A stretch of 64,000 bases of DNA from Histomonas meleagridis. Lineage: Eukaryota; Parabasalia; Tritrichomonadida; Dientamoebidae. Positions 1 through 10,065 of this stretch are shown here, piece by piece (within the stretch, counting starts at the first letter, position 1; each line of letters begins with the position of its first letter). Position numbers and translations under genes: made by a program. The DNA lies in contig WSYJ01000149.1 of NCBI GenBank assembly GCA_020186115.1, positions 1,426,001 through 1,490,000 on the forward strand. Direction: 5' to 3'. Under the pieces are notes generated by a model. It was not told the origin of the DNA. It worked only from the letters and a program-made list of their open reading frames with translations, and ran no database searches.

Positions 1-2777
1 ATTATTAAAATATAATTATGAGTCTTTTGATTAGCTCCATGATTAAATTTAGAAATATGTGTTAAATCATCATTAGTTTTATCATCACTACCAAATTGAT
101 TAATTACATTACGTATTTCAGTATTAGGAAATGATATAAATGATTGTGCTACTGAATCAAATTGTGAAGATAAATGATATACAATATAAATAAATGGTAA
201 TGATACTAATACTATAGTTAATATTACACATAATGCCATATATTCATTAATATCTTGTAAATTATTTTCATAATTATATGAAGTAAATTCAACAGTATAT
301 TCTGAACAATTTAACATTACTTGGAATAAAATTGGAAAATATGTATAAAGTATAGTAAACTCTGGTGAAAAGAAAAAGTCATGAGGCGAATTATAATTCA
401 TTACTTCAAATACATTCATTAACATATTAGATATTAATGTTTTTGCTGCCATTCCTTCATAAGCTTCATAATCATTAAATAAATAAACAACTCTTTGTGC
501 TGCTTCATCATTTAAATCTAAACTTGATAAAGAATTTATTAATGAATTAAATTTATCTTGAACTGTACCTATATGTGAAACTATAAAATCTTTTGTGAAA
601 TTAATTTTACCAATATGATCAGGATATAAATTAGGAGCTATAATTTTCATTATATTATCATCATTAGGATCAATATATATAGGATAACCTTCCATAAAAT
701 GTGGATAAAAATCAATTTCATTTGTAAGTAATGCAACATCAAATAAGAACTCTTGAATTTGTGTTAAGAAATTAATAGATGTATCAAGTTTATTAGTAAA
801 ACCATTTTTGAAATTATAATAAAATAATACATATAAACCAATTGATATAATTACAGTAATTATTGTAATAATAATACCATAATAAATTTTACCAAGTTTA
901 GAATGTGATATTAATTCTTGCATTGATTTCATTAAGTTTTGATTCGATTCATCTAAATCATCATCTTTATTCTTCATTAAATTAGTATCAAATTTAGAAG
1001 ATAATGTATTATTTTTAGTGTCTACTTGTTGTAATATAGTATAAAGTATAGGAAATGTAGCTAATGCATTCGACATAGCAAAATCTGGTTGTGTTCTAAG
1101 TTCTTTTTCTAACATATCGATTTTGTTTTTAATTTCATTAATTTCATTATAATCACGTTTAAATATTTGTTGATATTTCAAATGTAAATTTAAGACATCT
1201 CGAACATTCGGATATTCTTGATTTAATTGATAAAAATCATTATCTAATTCATTAATATAATCTTGTGCTTTCCGAATATCTTCCCAAAAATTCGATATAT
1301 TATTTTGTAATATATTTTCCCAAAACCTTCGCATATATATCATGAAATCTTCCATTTGTTCATTAATATCTTCGATTTGTTCCATGACATATTCAGATGT
1401 AATAGTTTGTCTTGAACGTGCTACATTTCGAAATTGATATAAATATGAAGACTTTTGTTTAAAGTTTGTAGTTTTAGCAATTAATGCTACTGTCCACATC
1501 ATTTGTCTATTATTCGATGGAAACATTGATAAAAATCGTGCATAAAATAATAACAAATATTGATTATTAGGGAATCGAATATTTGCCCAATCAAATATTT
1601 CCATTTTAAATATGTATGGATGACATAATTCAAATGTAGATCTCATTGCACTAATTAATTTAATCGGTGACTTAAAGTTATCATTTAAAATACTTTCCGA
1701 TTGTATTGGATTATCCATACATTGATCAAAAATATTTAATGTCTTTAACATAAATCGATTATTAATTAATCTAAAGAATAAAAATGATGCAATAAATACA
1801 AAAACTGATACAAGAATTGGTACTTCTGGTTTAAATGGATTTGGTAATAAGAAATTAATGAATTGTAATAAACAAACAACAGCTGCTGTTAAATGTAAAC
1901 TTGAAAATACTAAATTGACTGTTCGTTTTGCTAATGGTGAAAATAAAAATAAATATATAACTAAAATAATATGCATGATTAATAATATTAATGGAAATAT
2001 ACATCGAATTTTTCCGGGTATAATAGCAGAACAGATCCCAGAAACAGAACAAAGAATGGCACATGATGTAAAAATGGCTTTGGCCCCATATAACCATTCT
2101 TGCATTGGTACATTCCAAAAAATTACACGTGGTGACACAAAAAATAAGATTAATAAGATACTACTACCTGATATAAATATCCCTAAAACTAATGATACGA
2201 TACTAAGGGCAATGTCTTGACCTTTAACAAGGGAATATATGCAATTTGGTAGGGTCGAAACTAAATATGGAAGAATTATTGGTATAAAAATATCAAATAT
2301 AAAAAATGAAAAATATAACTCTCCACGCCCTATCCTTTTGTTTTTCTGGATTTTTAATACACTCGTTGAAAGATATATAAAAACTATAAAAATAAGAAGC
2401 TCAATACAAAACGCAGCTATCATTCTGGAATAATGGAGAGAAGGATTAAGCCCTTCCCAAAGGTAAGCAAGTACATTAAATATAAAGCTGAAAAAGTTGT
2501 CACTTGGCCATAAATCAGTACAATTATTAAAATAAGCTGGAATAATAAGCTGAATACCAAGGAAAACAGCATATATGTAACCAAATGCTGGATGTACAAC
2601 AATACATGAAAGTACTTTTGCGAAATATGTTTGTAAATTATTTAGAAAAGTAACATAAAAGGGAACATCGAGGATTGAATGTTTCGATTCGACTGTAGAA
2701 AAATCAATTTCACCTGCTTTATTACTCCCCCATGATTGCATATCGAGAGTACTCTCAACAGATGGGAAGCTTTTCAT
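1..2777 (-). CDS. Multi-pass membrane protein, N-terminal part (cyclase/TmcB-like receptor head), runs off the left edge
   Basis: An open frame of about 925 codons runs from an ATG at 2777 to the window edge without a stop. The translation has a cluster of roughly eight hydrophobic segments in the first ~350 residues. A soluble helical region rich in W, Q and E follows (for example around the motif MEQIEDINEQMEDFMIYM), then a further membrane segment near residue 630 and a long loop before another hydrophobic stretch. This plan is that of the large trichomonad proteins annotated as adenylate/guanylate cyclase catalytic domain proteins, whose N-terminal halves resemble Dictyostelium TmcB/TmcC. 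The catalytic domain, if present, lies outside the window. I infer a plasma-membrane sensor that could make a cyclic nucleotide. What is seen is only the membrane head. Other large trichomonad membrane families without a cyclase remain possible. Confidence 0.6.
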   Translation of the reverse strand, partial: MKSFPSVESTLDMQSWGSNKAGEIDFSTVESKHSILDVPFYVTFLNNLQTYFAKVLSCIVVHPAFGYIYAVFLGIQLIIPAYFNNCTDLWPSDNFFSFIFNVLAYLWEGLNPSLHYSRMIAAFCIELLIFIVFIYLSTSVLKIQKNKRIGRGELYFSFFIFDIFIPIILPYLVSTLPNCIYSLVKGQDIALSIVSLVLGIFISGSSILLILFFVSPRVIFWNVPMQEWLYGAKAIFTSCAILCSVSGICSAIIPGKIRCIFPLILLIMHIILVIYLFLFSPLAKRTVNLVFSSLHLTAAVVCLLQFINFLLPNPFKPEVPILVSVFVFIASFLFFRLINNRFMLKTLNIFDQCMDNPIQSESILNDNFKSPIKLISAMRSTFELCHPYIFKMEIFDWANIRFPNNQYLLLFYARFLSMFPSNNRQMMWTVALIAKTTNFKQKSSYLYQFRNVARSRQTITSEYVMEQIEDINEQMEDFMIYMRRFWENILQNNISNFWEDIRKAQDYINELDNDFYQLNQEYPNVRDVLNLHLKYQQIFKRDYNEINEIKNKIDMLEKELRTQPDFAMSNALATFPILYTILQQVDTKNNTLSSKFDTNLMKNKDDDLDESNQNLMKSMQELISHSKLGKIYYGIIITIITVIISIGLYVLFYYNFKNGFTNKLDTSINFLTQIQEFLFDVALLTNEIDFYPHFMEGYPIYIDPNDDNIMKIIAPNLYPDHIGKINFTKDFIVSHIGTVQDKFNSLINSLSSLDLNDEAAQRVVYLFNDYEAYEGMAAKTLISNMLMNVFEVMNYNSPHDFFFSPEFTILYTYFPILFQVMLNCSEYTVEFTSYNYENNLQDINEYMALCVILTIVLVSLPFIYIVYHLSSQFDSVAQSFISFPNTEIRNVINQFGSDDKTNDDLTHISKFNHGANQKTHNYILI

Positions 2778-3453
2778 GGTTATGGTAAAAAACGGATTTT
2801 TTGAATTTTTCAGAGGTAAAATCAGAATTAATTGAAAAGGAAATAAACAACCCTCAGAACAAAACTGTAAGATTGTTGATCAGCTTTGTCCATCCACAAA
2901 GCTCTTCTTACATTAATATTAGGAAATTCAAAAATGTTATACGATAAATGAAAAGATGTTCACAAAATGAAATTTAAATTTGTTATTAATTTGAATTATT
3001 AAAAATTTTTCTTAAAGATCTCAATTAATTACATGAAGTAACCAATAAAACCAAAAATGATCAAATATATTTATAAAAAAATTTTTAAGATTTCTGGTTT
3101 ACAAATAATTATCAAAATCAATGAATACAAAGCGAATAGTATAAAAAATCCAACATGATCTTTGTCAACACTTTTTTATAATGCACATTATAATATTATT
3201 GTATTATGTATTTCCATTTTGCTTTGTGAATATATTTGTTAATATGTAAATTGTTATAACATGTATATATTATGATTTTGATCATTAACATATGTTTATA
3301 TCAACTTTTGTTTTAATACAATTCTTTCTATTGTTAATTGCAAATATTTGATCTTAGAGTTGATTTTAATATTATTAGCAATATGCTTCTTTTCCATTTC
3401 TTATTGAAAATAAAGATTTGATGTTTGTAGAAGAGAAGTCTGAATTAAAATTT
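2778..3453. other. Intergenic, AT-rich
   Basis: About 680 bases separate the membrane-protein start from the last ankyrin module. No open frame of note, RNA gene or repeat was found. The sequence is AT-rich with poly-A and poly-T runs. Confidence 0.5.
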
Positions 3454-4148
3454 TCATTTGGACCTTATATTTTTTCCAAGAAGTAAAATTACTATTTCTT
3501 TGTAACCTCTCATATATGCAATTTGAATTGCGGTAAAATATTGTTAAAACATATTCCAAATTATTAAAACATATTCTAAATTATTAAAACATATTCCAAA
3601 TTATTCAAACAATTACTTTTCTCATTAACATCAATTCCTTTATCTAAAAGTAATTTTACTATTTCTATATTATTATTTCCAACTGCTATATGAAGTGCTG
3701 TTTCAAATTATTAAAAAATTTTCTAAATTATTGAAACATATTTCAAATTATTAAAACATATATAAAATTATTAAAACATATACAAAATTATAAAAACATA
3801 TTCCAAATTATTAAAACATATTTCAAATTATTAAAACATATATAAAATTATTAAAACATATTCCAAATTATTCAAATGAATATTTGTTGCATTAACATCA
3901 ATTCCTTCTTTATCTAAAAGTAATTTTACTATTTCTATATTATTATTTTCAACTGCTAAATGAAGTGCTGTTTTAAATTATTAAAACATATTTTAAATTA
4001 TTAAAACATATTCCAAATTATTAAAACATATATAAAATTATTAAAACATATTTCAAATTATTAAAACATATTCTAAATTATTAAAACATATTTTAAATGA
4101 TTAAAACATATTCCAAATGATTAAAACATATCCAAAATTATTCAAATG
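3454..4148 (-). other. Three ankyrin modules separated by 20-bp-repeat spacers, downstream of the DUF3447 gene
   Basis: On the minus strand, after the stop of the DUF3447 gene, three further ankyrin modules can be read. They lie at 3974-3879 (32 codons, starting K-TALHLAV), 3704-3612 (31 codons, E-TALHIAV) and 3537-3454 (F-TAIQIAY..., 27 codons then TGA). Each is open through its whole length and each has the TAL...EIVKLLL...GIDVN pattern of an ankyrin repeat. The spacers are 174, 174 and 74 nt. They are made of tandem 20-bp units (plus-strand form ATTATTAAAACATATTCCAA) and contain stops. The last module ends with its own stop, as a protein C-terminus would. The modules may be exons of the upstream gene joined in a way I cannot define, silent cassettes, or recently decayed coding sequence. 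Confidence 0.7.
3538..4148. repeat. 20-bp tandem repeat arrays inside the ankyrin spacers
   Basis: Spacers at 3538-3611, 3705-3878 and 3975-4148 are built of a 20-bp unit (ATTATTAAAACATATTCCAA with single-base variants such as TTTCAA, TATAAA, TTCTAA). The period is exactly 20: three units fill each 60-base line. Spacer lengths are 74, 174 and 174, so the longer ones equal the short one plus five units. The first array also overlaps the last codons of the preceding DUF3447 reading frame. Confidence 0.9.
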
Positions 4149-5444
4149 GATAATTTTTGCATTAACATCGATTCCTTTTTGTTCTAAAACATATTTCACA
4201 AGTTCAATATTTTCTGATTCTGAAGCAAATGGCAAAATATCTTTTGGAATTTGGTTATTTTGAAGGAAACAATTAACGAGATATAAATTTCCATTTCTTG
4301 CTGATTCATTTATATTATCAGCATTAATATTAATTCCTTTTTCTGCCAAAAATGCTAAAATTTCATAATTATCCTTTTTAATACAAAAACTTACTAAATC
4401 ATTTGTTTTATCTTCAGACATTTTCGGTATTGATTGTGTTTTTTCTAATTTATTTTCATAAAGATATTTAAAGATATCATTTTGATGAAATTCAATTGCT
4501 GCTCCATATGCACCTTCAAATGATGAATGATTTTGCTCACATAAATGAATGATTTCTTCATTTCCACCTGCAACTGCGTATTTACCTGTGTTATTTACAT
4601 TTGCATTATTCATAAGTAAATATTTAAAACATTTAACTGATGAAAAAAATGCTGCATAATCAATTAATGTAACATTTTCTTGGTTAATAAATGAACATCT
4701 TTCATAAAGTGATGGTTCAATTATTTGATTAATATCAAAATTTGTTTGTGATGATATTTCTTGAAGTTTTTCTATTTCATCATTTCGAATTATTTTCGCA
4801 ATTTCATTTGGATTAACTCCTTCTTTAATATATTTCTTATGAAGCTCCCAATCATTCTTCGAAAGTTCTTCATAATTTTCCAAAAAGTATTCTTCTATTT
4901 GACCATATACATTAAGCTCAAGTCGCAGGTAGATTAGGTTTTCTTCTTTTGGTTTATAATGAGCAAAATATTTTGATTTAATGTTTTTAGTTATATTTTT
5001 ATCAATTAAATTTTGTTCAATCATTTGCTCTATTAAATAATATGATTCTTGTGTGTTTGCTGCAGATATACGTTTGATAAAAATTAAAATTAGTTTAAGG
5101 ATATTTTGATTAATTTCATCTTCTTTAGTTTGAAGTGTTTTTAAAAGATTTAAGTAAATATCAAATGCATGCTTTTTTGATGAAAATGCATTATAAACGA
5201 TGTTGCTTATAATAGTTTTAAATGTGTAGGGATAATTTGAATCGAATAATTCCAAGACTTTATTAGTGGATTCCTGGAAGTTTTTTTCAGTTAAACTGAA
5301 TATAGTTTTCTCAAGCTCAATTAGGAATTTCAAGCATGTTGATAAATTATTCAATTTTTTCTCTCCTGTGTTTATGTTAGTAGTGTCGTCATTAGGCAAA
5401 TGACAAATCGAGTGGGGAGTTGTGGTTTGACATTGCAGTGTCAT
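4101..5444 (-). CDS. DUF3447/ankyrin-repeat protein (head of segmented locus 1)
   Basis: A 447-residue protein. Residues ~35-220 are an all-helical N-terminal region shared with the homologue at 21767. A DUF3447-type ankyrin block follows, with the family signature LIDYAAFFSSVKCFKYLLMN, then AVAGGNEEIIHLCEQNHSSF and a run of degenerate ankyrin repeats. The last 15 residues (HLNNFGYVLIIWNMF) are spacer sequence translated up to a chance stop, so the genuine repeat ends near 4149. Alignment with the second locus suggests the first ~20 residues may be extra, with a later true start. Family members are abundant in trichomonads. Ankyrin repeats bind protein partners, and the actual role is unknown. 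More ankyrin modules lie downstream (3974-3454). Confidence 0.8.
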   Translation of the reverse strand: MTLQCQTTTPHSICHLPNDDTTNINTGEKKLNNLSTCLKFLIELEKTIFSLTEKNFQESTNKVLELFDSNYPYTFKTIISNIVYNAFSSKKHAFDIYLNLLKTLQTKEDEINQNILKLILIFIKRISAANTQESYYLIEQMIEQNLIDKNITKNIKSKYFAHYKPKEENLIYLRLELNVYGQIEEYFLENYEELSKNDWELHKKYIKEGVNPNEIAKIIRNDEIEKLQEISSQTNFDINQIIEPSLYERCSFINQENVTLIDYAAFFSSVKCFKYLLMNNANVNNTGKYAVAGGNEEIIHLCEQNHSSFEGAYGAAIEFHQNDIFKYLYENKLEKTQSIPKMSEDKTNDLVSFCIKKDNYEILAFLAEKGININADNINESARNGNLYLVNCFLQNNQIPKDILPFASESENIELVKYVLEQKGIDVNAKIIHLNNFGYVLIIWNMF

Positions 5445-6071
5445 TAAATAAACTGTTTCTTAACGTACAATTTATCGCCTTTTTATGTTTTTTCTTCAAC
5501 AATATAATTAAAAAAATATGTTCAACATGCGCATTTGGATACAATATTAAATATTGAATATCCCGTAAAGTAGTATAATACTTTTCGATTTGCGAAAATT
5601 TATATTTACAAATTAATACTAACCGGCGCCTGAAAATAAACGTCCCCAAGAACTTTTTGCCATTGACTTTTTTAAATGTTTATAATATCGGCTTTCGTGT
5701 AAAGCGCTCAAAAAGTGGAGGTATACATACAAAATTTTCTTCGATAAGTCGTAAAACCCACTTTTTGATATATTTCACATATTAAATAAATTTAATGAGT
5801 TATATCAAAAAGTGGGAAAGGTGAAATCATGAAAACCATTTCCTTCGTTTTGTAAATAAATCCTGAATAAACACAACAAAAAATCAATACAAATTTATTT
5901 TAAACACAATGTCTGTATTTCTTTATGTTTTTTTTTTGAAAAATTATATTTTTCACATATTGCTATATTAAAATGACTTCTGTTTGTCTTTGCTCACCAT
6001 GAAAAATTAATGCCACGTGAATGAAGCGCATAAATGTATGTCAGTAAAATGTTCTACTACTTAGGATTCAG
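5445..6071. other. Intergenic with a perfect inverted repeat
   Basis: No convincing gene. An 85-codon frame on the minus strand (5649-5392) overlaps the start of the DUF3447 gene and looks like chance. The stretch contains the 16-bp inverted repeat listed separately, plus poly-T runs. Confidence 0.5.
5757..5816. repeat. Perfect 16-bp inverted repeat, 28-bp loop
   Basis: CCCACTTTTTGATATA at 5757-5772 is exactly mirrored by TATATCAAAAAGTGGG at 5801-5816. A partial further copy (CAAAAAGTGGAGG) lies at 5709-5721. This could be the ends of a tiny miniature element or a hairpin. It also carries the CACTTTTT core seen at several start sites here. Confidence 0.85.
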
Positions 6072-6314
6072 TTAATTGAAATTTTTTGTTGGAAGTACAG
6101 AAAGTACTCCAGGCACGTCTGTTGTTTCCACCACTGTTGGTGAGCTTAGCTCCAAAAAATTTTCTATGTACCGCTCACATCTGGCTGGTTTAATTTCTCC
6201 ATTTATCAAAATTAGTCTTCCATTAGGCGCTAACTCGTAAAACTCTGTTCCATTAGGTCCTTCATATGAAACCCAGTGAGCTTTTATATGAAAAGTCGGA
6301 CGGCCTGTTTTCAT
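6072..6314 (-). CDS. Hypothetical 80-residue protein
   Basis: An 80-codon frame with an ATG start and balanced composition: an HWVSYEGPNGTEFYELAPNG segment followed by a conserved-looking INGEIKPARCERYIENF. Its codon and residue make-up is more protein-like than neighbouring chance frames in this AT-rich DNA. I do not recognise a family. It may be a short real gene or a fragment of a decayed mobile-element gene, since the flanks are degraded. There are no membrane segments. Confidence 0.3.
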   Translation of the reverse strand: MKTGRPTFHIKAHWVSYEGPNGTEFYELAPNGRLILINGEIKPARCERYIENFLELSSPTVVETTDVPGVLSVLPTKNFN

Positions 6315-7424
6315 GGGACCTAGATCTTTACAACAGTTTTGAATTGAATTACTTCACTTTGAATAAAAAACGGCTTTTATCAAAGAAATGAAAAAACTGT
6401 AATTATTAGATGATTCATCCTATTATTTCATGCAAAAAAAATGATTTTTTCAAGAGCTGCTTGAAGCAAGTCTTTTGATTGTGTTTTATTGTTAAAAAAA
6501 TATTTAGAAATGATTCTAAATTTTTTTTAGATATTGATGATTTGGAAAAGTTAAACAATGTAAAACAAAAGAATTGTTGATGTTTCTTACAAATTACCAA
6601 ATGAAAAATGTTTTTAGAAGCATGTAAATGTGAAGATTTTTTTTGATTTTCATTTTACTTAAAATAATAAAATATTGATATTTAAATTAATTATAAATTT
6701 GAATCCATTTTATATATCTTTGCTTTTGTAGAGAAAATATATAAAAAAATCGGATCGCATAAGAATAGATGAAAAAGAATGAAGTTTGAAACGTTGACAT
6801 CATAAATTTGAATGCTTTCTTCTCAAAAAAAACTTTTTTCAATTGGGTGATGTCAACTCTCAAAAAAAACCGCTTTATTTCAATGGAAATGGAACAATGC
6901 CAACCACAAAATATCTAAGTGGCGAACATTCTGTGGCGAAAGCAACAAATTGCGTATTACAAATTCACCGAATAAGAAATGTTTCTGCTAAAACCAAAAT
7001 TGTAATTTTCAGCCAAAAAATTTTATAAAATAAAAGATTTCAAAAAAAGAAAAAAATTAATTATTTTCAAAGCTCTGATTATAATGCCTAGCAAACTTAT
7101 TACATCATTACAGGTAAATAAATTAAATGATACAAAGGCAATGTTAATATATAAATGTAGATATTAATATTAACTTTAGTAATGTGAAGGGGAATTTGTG
7201 ATTCCTACATGCACTGTGAGGGGTTTTATTACGACTTTTTGATTTTCGTACATATCAATAATTAAAATGTTAAGGTGTAACTGATGAATAAACATGGTGC
7301 TGGAATAAGCTATCAGTGTTATAAAAAGAATTGATTTTGAAAAGCAAGAATAAAAATCAATTTGATAAATTAAAGCAATAATTTCCATAATTTCGTCAAA
7401 CAATATAACGTGTGATTATAACTA
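6315..7424. other. Intergenic, no supported gene
   Basis: About 1.1 kb of AT-rich sequence. Short frames of 61-75 codons on either strand (6843-7028 plus, 7403-7176 minus) show no recognisable domain. Nothing else was found. Confidence 0.4.
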
Positions 7425-8491
7425 ATGGAGCAACCTTCATCTGAACGATATCGTAAAGAATTTGCAATAATTGAAATTTCTTATTTCCAAAAGAAAAAAT
7501 AACATAAATAAACGGTCTCCTAATTGGCAGACTGTAAAAATTCTTTATTCGAATTTGTATTCTAGTCGAACAATTACCTAATTTTCACAGTGTGACAAAA
7601 AGCTCCTATACCCTGTATAATTGAAATCTAAATTGAATTTCTTAAGGAGTGGTTTAAATCAAATTTGAAAATTTGAAAAATTTTCAGAAGGAACACATGA
7701 AATCAATCATTCGAGTGAATTTGATCAAATATATAGCATTTCATTATTGGATTTAAATCAACGTCTTTCGCAGATTTGCCTCCGTTCAAAATTTGTTATT
7801 TCAGATTCAGTTGTGACATTAGAATTCGAAACACTATATAAAAGTCCAGAATCAGAAACACTTAACATGGCTATTGGCTTTCTTTAGCGGGATGCATTAA
7901 ATTCTCATCAATTAACGTTGGAGCAATTAGATTTTCATCATTTTCTGCATTTTTAAAACGCCATTTGAACTTTGGAATTGAAGGTTTTGCATTTTATGTA
8001 TGTTATTCAACATGAATCAGAAATCAAGTAGATCAAATGAACCACAACTGGAACTTAAACATTTTCCTGTTGTCCAAATCTTAAATTTATAAAGTATCAA
8101 ATGAAAACAAACAGTATTCACATTCCAATGATGATGGAATTCTTTCTGATAAATGATGTGTTAACCTAAATCACTTACTAAAATTGAAGATTATGCGTTT
8201 CATCAGTGTTCTATTCACGAAACAGTTAATATTGCAACAACTGGCAAATATGCACTTTATAACCACACATCTTTATGATGAATTATTAGTAAACTTTATC
8301 TTTTCATATATTTTTATGATGAGTTGGATTACATCGTTTCTTGCTGTTAAGCACCAAAATCAGTCAGTTCCTTAATTATGAAGCCACAAAGTCAAATTAT
8401 CGCTAACATAACCGATAACATAGTTTTGATTGGTTTACTTAATAAAATGGCCGTTTTGTGTAAAACCGTTAAATTAAATGCTTTACCTGCT
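7425..8491 (+). pseudogene. Decayed coding remnants of unknown origin
   Basis: Several protein-like pieces occur on the plus strand, broken by stops and frame shifts. One starts with an ATG at 7424 and reads MEQPSSERYRKEFAIIEISY before a stop. A longer piece around 7710-7885 reads like SLLDLNQRLSQICLRSKFVI. A third near 8377-8500 is rich in NITDNIVLIGLL. Together they look like one old gene that has lost its frame. I cannot name the family; a mobile-element or surface-protein origin is possible. Confidence 0.3.
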
Positions 8492-9469
8492 TCAATCGAA
8501 AGTTGGTACAAACATGTAGCTCTCTTCTGGGGGCCTTTCATCATTTGACCGGCTTGGCGGTTCTAACGAAGTGTATGTTTCATTTGGTTTCAAATCGTAT
8601 GGATTTTGTTGATCGAATGATGTATAAGTTTGTGTTGGCGGAATGTATGTTTGTTGTGGCTCCGGTGGAATGTATGTTTGTTGTGGCTCAGGTGGAGCAT
8701 ATGTTTCTTGTTGAGGAATGTATGCATTCGTTGATACTTCAGTGGGTGGTGGTTGGTAGCTTGCATATTGAGGGGGTTGTTCTTGTGGTTGCATTTGTTG
8801 CTCATTTGTTGTTTGTGATTGATCTGGTATTGTTGCAACAATTGGATTTTCGGAACAGAGTGCTTTGATAGCTTTGTTATCCTCAAGAATTTGAGTCATT
8901 GTGGCACGCATCTCTTTGGCTAAGAACGTGTAAGCGTGTTTAAGTCTTCTGCTTTTGAATTTCGAAAAGCGGTCTTGAATAACAAGAAGTTCTTCATCTT
9001 TCTTGATCGCTTCTGCAAGTACATTGGCTTTCTTTTCTTTGTCTTTGGCAAGTTCGGCTTCAGCTTTGATTCTTTTAGAAGATCCTTTTTCTGATAGAAT
9101 GCGAACTTCCTCCTTTTGCTTTTCATACTTTGTGCACCGCTCTTTGTAGTGGTTCCTGGCTTCGATTGATGCCATTGAAGCTCTATAAAGAACTGTGAAA
9201 CGTGCTGCAATATCATTGAAATCTTCTGCCATTCTTTCATAAGCATCAATAAACCTTTCTTCACTGTTTATGGAGCTATAAAACCTTTCTGTTATTTGTT
9301 TCATCCTTGGAGAAAATTCTGGAACTTCATGTTCAACAATCAACTCAAGGTTATTCATGAATTTTCGATAATGTTTGATTTCTCTTCGATAGTGTTTTAC
9401 CTCGCTTCTTGCATTTTCGACAACAGAATTGATGTTAGCGAGGATTTTCTTTTTGGATACGCTTGACAT
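8492..9469 (-). CDS. BAR-like coiled-coil protein with P/Q/Y-rich tail
   Basis: A 325-residue protein counted from the ATG at 9469; the frame is open further upstream but has no earlier ATG. Residues ~1-210 are continuous amphipathic helices (VENARSEVKHYRREIKHYRK ... FARLY-type coiled coil ... KRRLKHAYTFLAKEM) with the length and charge pattern of a BAR/F-BAR dimer, which senses or bends membranes. Residues ~225-325 are disordered, with near-identical short repeats YIPPEPQQT/YAPPEPQQT. Such P/Q/Y tails often bind SH3 or WW domains or ESCRT proteins. An initiator-like TCACTTTTCT lies at 9544-9535. The BAR assignment rests on pattern, not on a diagnostic motif, so a generic coiled-coil protein is the alternative. 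Confidence 0.6.
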   Translation of the reverse strand: MSSVSKKKILANINSVVENARSEVKHYRREIKHYRKFMNNLELIVEHEVPEFSPRMKQITERFYSSINSEERFIDAYERMAEDFNDIAARFTVLYRASMASIEARNHYKERCTKYEKQKEEVRILSEKGSSKRIKAEAELAKDKEKKANVLAEAIKKDEELLVIQDRFSKFKSRRLKHAYTFLAKEMRATMTQILEDNKAIKALCSENPIVATIPDQSQTTNEQQMQPQEQPPQYASYQPPPTEVSTNAYIPQQETYAPPEPQQTYIPPEPQQTYIPPTQTYTSFDQQNPYDLKPNETYTSLEPPSRSNDERPPEESYMFVPTFD

Positions 9470-9534
9470 TGAAATGATGATCACTTTTGTATATTTTACA
9501 AATGTAATGCGAACCACCAAAGGAATGGTGATAA

Positions 9535-9544
9535 AGAAAAGTGA
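9535..9544 (-). promoter_or_regulatory. Initiator-like TCACTTTT element
   Basis: The sense-strand sequence TTGTCACTTTTCTTT fits the trichomonad initiator TCA(+1)Py(T/A). It lies about 70 nt before the ATG of the BAR-like gene. A second TCATCATTTC sits nearer the ATG and is an alternative. Confidence 0.4.
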
Positions 9545-10065
9545 CAAATTAGTTTCATGATTTGATTTAAAGAACTTAAATATTTAAAACATTTAATCGA
9601 GCCAAAAATGCACGATAATCAAGTAATGAAACATGTTCATGATTAACTCCTTCTTTTACATATTGCATACGAAGCTTCCAATTATCTTTTGATAATTCAT
9701 CAAGTGCTGAGATGAATTCCCCAATGAGTTTTGGTCTTGAAAATTTGTTCATTAATTTGTTTATTTCTTCTTTTGTTTTATATTTAGAAAAATATAATGT
9801 GTTCATGTTCTTTACTGAAGATGGTTCAAGTATTTCTTCTTCTATCATCCTTTCAAGAAGAAAATGTGATTGCATTTCTATTCTCAGTAAATATTCACAA
9901 AATATTAGAACAAGATTAGCTTCAGCTTCACTAATGCTTTTACCTTTTTCATCTTCTTTTTCTTTTGAAGTTAATATATATTTAATATATATATTTATTT
10001 TCATTATTTGATTGAGAAATAAAAGCTGAATAGATAAGTCTAGAAACAAGATAGTTAAATTTATA

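Noticed and set aside
1858-2220. 120-codon plus-strand frame
   Set aside because: Antisense of the membrane-protein gene, whose own minus frame is open for 925 codons.
3538-4148. CRISPR array
   Set aside because: The 20-bp units are contiguous tandem repeats without unique spacers, in eukaryotic DNA next to ankyrin modules.
5370-5731. Intron in the DUF3447 gene: GTATGT (5731-5726) and ACTAACATAAACACAG (about 5385-5370)
   Set aside because: The acceptor carries four extra bases against ACTAACACACAG, the distance is long and no upstream exon with a start is seen.
8503-8868. 121-codon plus-strand frame
   Set aside because: It is the antisense of the P/Q/Y-rich repeats of the BAR-like gene.
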